A DNA stretch of 5,820 nt from an uncultured Anaerolineae bacterium. GTDB taxonomy: Bacteria > Chloroflexota > Anaerolineae > Anaerolineales > Villigracilaceae. Below, piece after piece: positions 1-4,783 of this stretch (within the stretch, counting starts at the first letter, position 1; every line of letters begins with the position of its first letter). Made by a program: the position numbers and the translations under genes. The notes below the pieces were generated by a model, which was not told the origin of the DNA, ran no database searches, and saw only the letters and a program-made list of their open reading frames with translations. The stretch is taken from NCBI GenBank assembly GCA_903882765.1, contig CAIRYE010000047.1:1-5820 (forward strand), read 5' to 3'.

Positions 1-589
1 GAGCTTTAACAACGAACAAGTAGCCCGCGCTGTGGCGGATTCCAAAACGCCGGTTATCACAGGGGTTGGCCATGAGATCGATTTTACTTTGGTAGATTGC
101 GCCTCAGTTATGAGAGCTCCAACACCAACCTCGGCTGCCGTGATTGCTACCCCCATCTCGATCGTCCTTCTGCAAGGACAGATTGAAGCGTATGGCCAGC
201 TCCTACAGGATTTTTCGGATGGGTTGATTCGTCAACTCGAGGATGGACTGAGTGTTTTACGGTCACGGTTGATTTATTTTTCCCCCGCCCGCGCTCTCAT
301 GACGCAAAGCCAAGTCGTTGATGGACTATCACAACGGTTGAATCGGGCAAACGAAAATCTTTTTGGAATAAAGCGATCGCAGTTGGATGGCTTGCTTAAA
401 AGGCTTGAATCAAACAACCCGCATGGTATCCTAAAAAGAGGATATGCAATCGTACAAGATCGCGCAACCAATCAGATCATTAAAACTGCCTCCCAAGCAA
501 ACCCGAAGAGCGAGTTGGATGTAACTCTTTATGATGGAAGTTTGGTTGTTGTGGTTACAGAGATAAAGACGGAGAAATTACATGAGTGA
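1..589 (+). CDS. xseA: Exonuclease VII large subunit, C-terminal part (5' end outside window)
   Basis: Large catalytic subunit of exonuclease VII, a cytoplasmic enzyme that degrades single-stranded DNA to oligonucleotides and acts with XseB in repair and recombination. The first full codon is at base 2, and about 195 residues are visible out of the roughly 400-450 usual for the family, so the N-terminal OB-fold and part of the catalytic domain are missing. The family signature PVITGVGHEIDFT followed by RAPTPTSAA is present; its His (71-73) and Asp (80-82) belong to the conserved catalytic motif. A helical, coiled-coil-prone stretch follows (about bases 165-410), as expected for the arm that carries XseB. 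The C-terminal block 'ILKRGYAIV...DGSLVVVVTEI' is also typical. A GTG at 32 could look like a start, but the homologous sequence SFNNEQVARAVAD continues upstream without a stop. The stop overlaps xseB by 8 nt, so the two are co-transcribed. Confidence 0.96.
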   Translation, partial: SFNNEQVARAVADSKTPVITGVGHEIDFTLVDCASVMRAPTPTSAAVIATPISIVLLQGQIEAYGQLLQDFSDGLIRQLEDGLSVLRSRLIYFSPARALMTQSQVVDGLSQRLNRANENLFGIKRSQLDGLLKRLESNNPHGILKRGYAIVQDRATNQIIKTASQANPKSELDVTLYDGSLVVVVTEIKTEKLHE

Positions 590-803
590 GAATTCGATTG
601 AAAAACTAAGCTACGAGCAAGCCTTTGTGGAATTGGAAAAGATAGCAGCTCAGCTTGAGAGTGAGAGCCACCCGCTTCAAGAATCGATCGCGTTATACGA
701 AAGAGGTCAACTTCTGGCCACACACTGTTCGTCTTTGTTGGAAAAAGCTCAATTACGGATACAAAAGATCGATCCGAATGGTTTAGGGCAAAAAGGGGAA
801 TGA
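582..803 (+). CDS. xseB: Exonuclease VII small subunit
   Basis: Small subunit of exonuclease VII, which binds the coiled-coil arm of XseA in several copies. It is 73 residues long, in the usual range of about 60-85. The family pattern is clear: 'LSYEQAFVELEKIAAQLES' (near residues 9-27), then 'PLQESIALYERGQLL' and a C-terminal helix 'CSSLLEKAQLRIQKID', which together make a helical hairpin. The ATG is supported by a good Shine-Dalgarno sequence GGAGA at 571-575, 6 nt upstream. The start lies inside the end of xseA (ATGAGTGA overlap), which suggests translational coupling that keeps subunit ratios linked. The gene ends at or just before the start of the downstream membrane-protein gene. Nothing unusual was seen. 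Confidence 0.96.
   Translation: MSENSIEKLSYEQAFVELEKIAAQLESESHPLQESIALYERGQLLATHCSSLLEKAQLRIQKIDPNGLGQKGE
794..798 (+). promoter_or_regulatory. Shine-Dalgarno sequence that decides the start of the DUF212 gene
   Basis: The purine run AGGGG lies at 794-798, inside the last codons of xseB. It sits 7 nt before the ATG at 806 but only 1 nt before the ATG at 800. Normal spacing (5-9 nt) therefore favours 806 as the translation start, although the ATG at 800 would give the familiar 4-nt ATGA overlap with the xseB stop. Confidence 0.6.
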
Positions 804-805
804 AT

Positions 806-1258
806 ATGTTCTTTTCTTCCTTGCTAAATAATCCATCCTTGATGACGGCGATCATTGCCTGGTTTCTTGCCCAAATACTAAAACCCCCCGTTGAATATCT
901 GCGAAAAGGAAAATGGAATTGGGGTTATTTACTAAGCGCTGGTGGTATGCCTAGCTCACATTCAGCCCTGATGGTTGGCGCAACATTTGGTATCGGTCTG
1001 CACGAAGGGTTTAATAACCCTGTTTTCACCATTGCCGTCGCTATCACGATGATCGTGGTGTACGACGCGATGGGTGTACGCCGTGAGGCTGGTCGGCATG
1101 CCGAAATGATCAATATTTTGATCAACGAATTGCTAAGCGGTCATCCTATTTCGGATAAAGAATTGCGTGAAGTGCTTGGTCACACACCACTTGAAGTAAT
1201 TGGCGGGATCATTTTGGGTATCATTGTTAGTATTGTTTATTGGGCGATGGTAGTGTAG
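806..1258 (+). CDS. Divergent PAP2 family membrane protein (DUF212, YuiD-like)
   Basis: Small integral membrane protein, 150 residues from the ATG at 806 (152 if the ATG at 800 is used). It matches the divergent PAP2 family (DUF212; Bacillus YuiD; annotated in plants as acid phosphatase/vanadium haloperoxidase-related). Conserved blocks are 'WFLAQILKP' (19-27), 'GGMPSSHSALMVGATFGIG' (46-64), 'VVYDAMGVRREAGRHAEMIN' (84-103) and 'LGHTPLEVIGG' (124-134). The PSSH and GHT(P) motifs are counterparts of the PSGH and SRxxxxxH motifs of PAP2 phosphatases, but the canonical arginine-containing third motif is not obvious, so phosphatase activity is unproven. Hydrophobic segments lie near residues 10-25, 53-65, 72-88 and 130-150. 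It is the third gene of the xseA-xseB operon and converges on murJ. The family assignment is firm; the substrate is unknown. Confidence 0.9.
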   Translation: MFFSSLLNNPSLMTAIIAWFLAQILKPPVEYLRKGKWNWGYLLSAGGMPSSHSALMVGATFGIGLHEGFNNPVFTIAVAITMIVVYDAMGVRREAGRHAEMINILINELLSGHPISDKELREVLGHTPLEVIGGIILGIIVSIVYWAMVV

Positions 1259-1267
1259 CTAGCCGGA

Positions 1268-2863
1268 TCAGCGGCGAGAAACGCGGCTGAGAACTTTCGT
1301 TATATACGCTCGGGCAATGCTTAGCTCGGGGATTCGTAATAGTATCAAGCCGAATAAGTAGGCGATCGCGCCAAAGACAACGCCGCCAAGAACTTCGATC
1401 CAATCGCCATATCCCGCGGAAAACAACTGCCAGCTATAGATACACAGAACCATCAACAGACTGGCGAGGGTAAATTGAAAAAAGCTGATTCCTAAAGCTT
1501 TGGTTTCAATTCCACCCAGGTGTTTTCGGATGTAGTAGATCAGGAAACCTGCCTCGATTGCTGTGGCAAGGGAGTTCGCCAACGCCAATCCGCCATGGGG
1601 CATCCACGACATTTTTGTAAACAAAGCCACGAAAACGAAACTCAAAACCACATTCAAACCCATCGCTAAAATACCAATGGTGACGGGTGTTTTTGTGTCA
1701 TGAAGCGCGTAAAACGCCCTCGAAAGAATTTCTACGATGGCATGTCCAACCAACCCCGCGGTGTACCAAAGGATAGCCCAAGCAACCAGTTCTGTGGAGT
1801 GAGCGTCAAATTTTCCGCGCTGAAACAGAATGGCAGTGATTGGGTTTCGCAGGATGATCAAACCAATGCTGGCGGGGATCGAAAGTACTAAAACTCCGCG
1901 CAGGGTAGCTGTTAGTGAATGAACCATATCGGCTTTTTCATTTTTTGCCACTTGTGCCGAAAAGGTAGGAAGGGCTGCCGTAGCGATGGCTTGGGCGATC
2001 ACGAATAATGGCATGGTCATGATCATTCTACCTACGTTGATGGCAGAAAGGCTGCCTTCGCCGAGAGAGGTAGCTAACATGGTATTGATCAAGAAATTGA
2101 TCTGAACGGCTCCGACCCCAAATAAGCGCGGTCCCATCAACTTTAAGATCTGGATGACCTTGTTGTTCATCAGGTCTTTTGGAGTTGGGATGGTTATCTT
2201 TTCGAGGCTTAGCAGAACTGGGATTTGAACGAGTAGATGCAAACAAGCGCCAATTACATATCCCCAAGCCAAACCAAAGATCCCTTGGGTTGGCACAATA
2301 AATACGATACCAATGATCCACCCCAACCAATTGACCACCGGCGCTAAGGCTGGGATGAGGAACTTTTGGTGGGTGTTCAGCACACCCATCACGATTCCGC
2401 TGATGCCAAAAATGGTGGGGGCGATCATAATGATACGTAATAGATTGATAGTTAGTTGCAGCAAGCCGCTATCTAGGTTAGGTTGAAACACAAAAATAAC
2501 CTTGCTAACGATGGTTGGGGCGAAGTAGACCGTAATTAGTGAACCGATCCCCAATACCAGCAGGATAAGACTGACGATGGAAGAGAAGAGATCGAAAGCC
2601 AGCCTAGAATTCTCTTTTTTTAGCACATCCGTGAAAATGGGGATGAAAGCCGAGGCGAGCGCTCCACCGGCAAGAAGGTTGAATAACAGATCCGGGATGG
2701 TCACAGCGGCATAAAAAGCGTCGAGTTGTGAGTTAGTGCCAAAAGTATTTGATACCAGTACTTGTCTAATGAGACCAACAAGATTACTTAAAACATAAGC
2801 AAACATCACCGTACTTGCGGCGCGGGCGATCTGTTTGTTGGATGAAGACGATGAATTACTCAT
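1268..2863 (-). CDS. murJ: Lipid II flippase MurJ
   Basis: Polytopic membrane protein of the MOP superfamily (MviN/MurJ), 531 residues, that moves lipid-linked peptidoglycan precursors across the cytoplasmic membrane. After a Ser-rich N-terminus come the family blocks 'SNLVGLIRQVLVSNTFG' (26-42), 'LDAFYAAVTIPDLLFNLLAGG' (47-67), 'ALASAFIPIF' (68-77), 'FLIPALAPVVNWLGWIIG' (168-185) and 'GPRLFGVGAVQINFLINT' (244-261). Hydrophobic helices run through the whole length, consistent with the family's 14. By alignment from memory, Arg33, Asp48 and Arg279 match E. coli R24, D39 and R270, while the R18 and R52 positions are Asn27 and Phe61. Base 2863 is chosen because the next ATG (residue 20) would cut into the first membrane helix. 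The gene converges on the DUF212 gene with 9 bp between stops and no clear terminator. It is divergent from the lipoprotein gene. Confidence 0.95.
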   Translation of the reverse strand: MSNSSSSSNKQIARAASTVMFAYVLSNLVGLIRQVLVSNTFGTNSQLDAFYAAVTIPDLLFNLLAGGALASAFIPIFTDVLKKENSRLAFDLFSSIVSLILLVLGIGSLITVYFAPTIVSKVIFVFQPNLDSGLLQLTINLLRIIMIAPTIFGISGIVMGVLNTHQKFLIPALAPVVNWLGWIIGIVFIVPTQGIFGLAWGYVIGACLHLLVQIPVLLSLEKITIPTPKDLMNNKVIQILKLMGPRLFGVGAVQINFLINTMLATSLGEGSLSAINVGRMIMTMPLFVIAQAIATAALPTFSAQVAKNEKADMVHSLTATLRGVLVLSIPASIGLIILRNPITAILFQRGKFDAHSTELVAWAILWYTAGLVGHAIVEILSRAFYALHDTKTPVTIGILAMGLNVVLSFVFVALFTKMSWMPHGGLALANSLATAIEAGFLIYYIRKHLGGIETKALGISFFQFTLASLLMVLCIYSWQLFSAGYGDWIEVLGGVVFGAIAYLFGLILLRIPELSIARAYITKVLSRVSRR

Positions 2864-2871
2864 TGGGTAGG

Positions 2872-2877
2872 ATTATA
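2872..2877 (-). promoter_or_regulatory. Candidate -10 element for murJ
   Basis: On the minus strand the sequence reads AGGTATAATCC just before murJ, a perfect TATAAT at 2877 to 2872. No good -35 is found 16-18 bp upstream (the hexamer at 2900-2895 reads AATAAA). Transcription would start near 2865, about 2 nt before the ATG at 2863, so the mRNA would be almost leaderless. No Shine-Dalgarno sequence is seen, which fits a leaderless start. Confidence 0.4.
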
Positions 2878-2880
2878 CCT

Positions 2881-2910
2881 TTGATGTTTGCCCATTTATT
2901 TTGATAGAAT
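2881..2910 (+). promoter_or_regulatory. Candidate sigma-70-type promoter of the PLD lipoprotein gene
   Basis: A -35-like TTGATG at 2881-2886 (4 of 6 consensus bases) and a -10-like TAGAAT at 2905-2910 (5 of 6) are separated by 18 bp. The predicted start near 2917 leaves a leader of about 9 nt before the ATG at 2926. It lies back to back with the murJ -10 in the same short spacer. Confidence 0.4.
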
Positions 2911-2925
2911 TTGGGTAGGCAAAAA

Positions 2926-4095
2926 ATGCAAACCAACAAATTCGATCAAAACCTCAAGAACAGTATCCGGCTTATCATCGCGCTTATGGTATTTTTGTCG
3001 ATACCCGGTTGCGGTTTTAAAGACCCGGTAGAGTCGACGAACATCCCAGCAGTTACTCCCGTGATAGGTACTGCAACCCCAGAGCCTGAAACAGCGCTGG
3101 TGTTTGAGCAGGTTGATCTGCCGGTTGGCTACGGATATACCAGTTCCTTCGTCGATGTGTATTTTACTGAACCGCGATCGGGCTTAGCATATTATGAAGA
3201 AGATGGCATAGAAACGAAACTGATCGAGTCGATCGATGGTGCGAAGGTCTCAATTGATCTGGCGATCTATAGTTTTGATCATTACCTGATCGAAAGAGCC
3301 CTGATCAACGCTTTCAAGCGGGGAGTTACCGTTCGCATGGTAATGGAAAGCGATAGCCTTGATAGCTCGTCGGTAATACGATTACTTGCCGCTGGAATTC
3401 CCATTGTTGGGGACGATACCTCAAGCCTGATGCACAATAAATTTCTCATCATCGATGAAGTTGAGGTTTGGACAGGGTCAGCAAATTACACCTACGATAG
3501 TTTTTATGTAGATAATAACAATCTCATACGGATCGCTGATGAGGAGATAGCCGCGAACTACGAGGCTGAATTTGAGGAAATGTTCTCAGTTCATTTCTTC
3601 AGCACAGATACAAAGAACAACACGCCTTACCGTGTTGTTGACCTTAGTGGTACGAAGATTGAAACTTTGTTTTCGCCGGATGACCAGATTGCCAGAGTGA
3701 TTGTAAATTTGTTGAAAAATTCAACTAAAAGTATCTATTTTATGGCGTACGCTATGACCGCGGAAGATTATTCGGAAGTTTTGATCGGGCAATTTAACAA
3801 TGGTTTGATCATCGAAGGCATATTAGATGGTCAACTTCTTAAATCTGGTGGTTCTGAGTTTGAACAACTGATCAATTCGGGCATACAAGTTCTTCCAGAT
3901 GGCAACGATGGACTATTGCATCATAAGGTTATGATCATTGATGAAGAAATTGTGGTGACTGGTTCCTACAATTTCACGGCGAACGCCGAAAGACAAAATG
4001 ACGAAAACATCCTTATTATTTATAATAAAGCGTTGGCAAAATTGTTCTTGGAGGAATTTGGTCGTATTAATGAAATAAGACCATCTACCCCGTAA
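2926..4095 (+). CDS. Predicted lipoprotein with two phospholipase D-type HKD domains
   Basis: A phosphodiesterase of the phospholipase D superfamily, 389 residues. The signal peptide has a charged N-terminus, a hydrophobic core 'LIIALMVFL' and a lipobox-like 'SIPGC' with Cys29 as the likely lipidated residue. A Thr/Pro-rich linker follows (about 34-60). Domain 1 spans about 79-212 with HxKxxxxD at H170, K172, D177 and GSAN at 184-187. Domain 2 spans about 246-385 with H332, K334, D339 and GSYN at 346-349. Both catalytic motifs are complete, so an active two-motif enzyme is likely. The layout (HNKFLIID, GSANYT) resembles Nuc-type nucleases and generic PLD-like proteins more than large phospholipases; the substrate (DNA, lipid or other diester) cannot be read. 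An in-frame TTG at 2911 would add 5 residues, but the ATG with AGG at 2917-2919 is preferred. Anchoring on the outer membrane face is inferred. Confidence 0.88.
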   Translation: MQTNKFDQNLKNSIRLIIALMVFLSIPGCGFKDPVESTNIPAVTPVIGTATPEPETALVFEQVDLPVGYGYTSSFVDVYFTEPRSGLAYYEEDGIETKLIESIDGAKVSIDLAIYSFDHYLIERALINAFKRGVTVRMVMESDSLDSSSVIRLLAAGIPIVGDDTSSLMHNKFLIIDEVEVWTGSANYTYDSFYVDNNNLIRIADEEIAANYEAEFEEMFSVHFFSTDTKNNTPYRVVDLSGTKIETLFSPDDQIARVIVNLLKNSTKSIYFMAYAMTAEDYSEVLIGQFNNGLIIEGILDGQLLKSGGSEFEQLINSGIQVLPDGNDGLLHHKVMIIDEEIVVTGSYNFTANAERQNDENILIIYNKALAKLFLEEFGRINEIRPSTP

Positions 4096-4188
4096 CCTTT
4101 TAACCTAATCTACGACTCTAAAATTGAAACAACAATACATAGCTATCATTTTTGTTAGGAATATTTTGGGTTTATCGTTTAGGATTAT

Positions 4189-4228
4189 GTTGGAAGACTG
4201 TTATTTATTTTCCAACTTCAATTAACAG
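4189..4228 (+). promoter_or_regulatory. Possible structured leader (hairpin or pseudoknot) upstream of the sigma gene
   Basis: The 148-bp spacer 4096-4243 has no clear promoter, terminator or coding sequence. It contains an exact inverted repeat, GTTGGAA (4189-4195) and TTCCAAC (4210-4216), with a 14-nt loop. Within the loop, CTGTTA (4198-4203) is complementary to TAACAG (4223-4228) downstream, which would make an H-type pseudoknot ending 15 nt before the sigma-factor ATG. The region is AT-rich, so chance pairing is possible and function is unproven. Confidence 0.3.
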
Positions 4229-4243
4229 AGCAAAAATACCCGA

Positions 4244-4783
4244 ATGTTAAATTCTAACAAAGATAATTATGTAGGAATTCTGAAATGTGACCGAGAATCG
4301 ATCGATAGGATATTTGAGCAATATTATCCCGATTTATATCGTTACATCAACTACCGAGTAAATAACGATGACCTCGCTGAAGAAATCGCGAGCGAAGTCT
4401 TTATCAGGTTGATCGAAGTCACCAAAAAGAATAAGTTTCCTGAAACAAATATTAAAGGTTGGCTTTTTTTAACCGCCTCCCACATCATAGTGGATCACTA
4501 CCGCAAGGTTTACAAAAAGCCAGAAACGATCTTGAATGAAGAGATCGTGGATAACGGTACGGACCTCGTAGGTGAGGTTGAAGCCAAGGAAAAGAAAAAA
4601 ATGTTAGTAGCCGCAATGACAAACCTAACCACCGAGCAACAAGATGTGTTGAACTACAGGTTCAACCTCGAGTACTCGATCGAAGAAACCGCGGCGCTAA
4701 TGAATAAAAACGAAAACGCGATCAAGCAGCTTCAGTTCAGGGCGCTGGCCGCATTGAAAAAAATAATGAGCAATAACCAATGA
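4244..4783 (+). CDS. RNA polymerase sigma factor, sigma-70 family (ECF type)
   Basis: Alternative sigma factor of 179 residues that directs RNA polymerase to a specific promoter set. Only regions 2 and 4 are present, as in ECF sigma factors. Region 2 covers about 24-90: 'IFEQYYPDLYRYI', then 'DLAEEIASEVFIRLIE' (core binding), then 'GWLFLTASHIIVDHYRK' (-10 recognition). A charged linker spans about 91-118. Region 4 covers about 121-174 with 'LTTEQQDVLNYRF' and a helix-turn-helix 'SIEETAALMNKNENAIKQLQFRAL' (145-168), the -35 reader. No good Shine-Dalgarno precedes the ATG at 4244, but no better start exists, since the next ATG would remove region 2. The last codon overlaps the next gene as ATGA, so the two are co-translated. 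That neighbour is a membrane protein and is the natural candidate for its regulator. The exact ECF group cannot be assigned by eye. Confidence 0.93.
   Translation: MLNSNKDNYVGILKCDRESIDRIFEQYYPDLYRYINYRVNNDDLAEEIASEVFIRLIEVTKKNKFPETNIKGWLFLTASHIIVDHYRKVYKKPETILNEEIVDNGTDLVGEVEAKEKKKMLVAAMTNLTTEQQDVLNYRFNLEYSIEETAALMNKNENAIKQLQFRALAALKKIMSNNQ

Noticed and set aside
32..589. A complete short gene starting at GTG 32
   Set aside because: XseA-like sequence continues in frame to the window edge, so this is the tail of a longer gene.
529..855. Minus-strand open frame of 108 codons across xseB
   Set aside because: Antisense to xseA end, xseB and the start of the DUF212 gene, all well supported.
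1259..1300. Possible bidirectional terminator between the DUF212 gene and murJ
   Set aside because: CAGC/GCTG pairing near 1269-1290 gives only a short stem with mismatches, there is no T-run, and it lies in the murJ coding end.
1700..1891. Plus-strand open frame of 63 codons inside murJ
   Set aside because: Antisense shadow of a conserved membrane-protein region, without its own ribosome binding site.
2028..2330. Minus-strand open frame of 100 codons inside murJ
   Set aside because: Alternate frame of murJ on the same strand; composition and motifs belong to the murJ frame.
4124..4149. TTGAAA...TATCAT as a promoter for the sigma gene
   Set aside because: The hexamers are good but the spacer is only 14 bp, too short for a normal sigma-70 promoter.
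4158..4177. GGAAT...TCGT as an ECF-type autoregulatory promoter
   Set aside because: The spacing is about 11 bp, below the usual 16-17 bp of ECF promoters.
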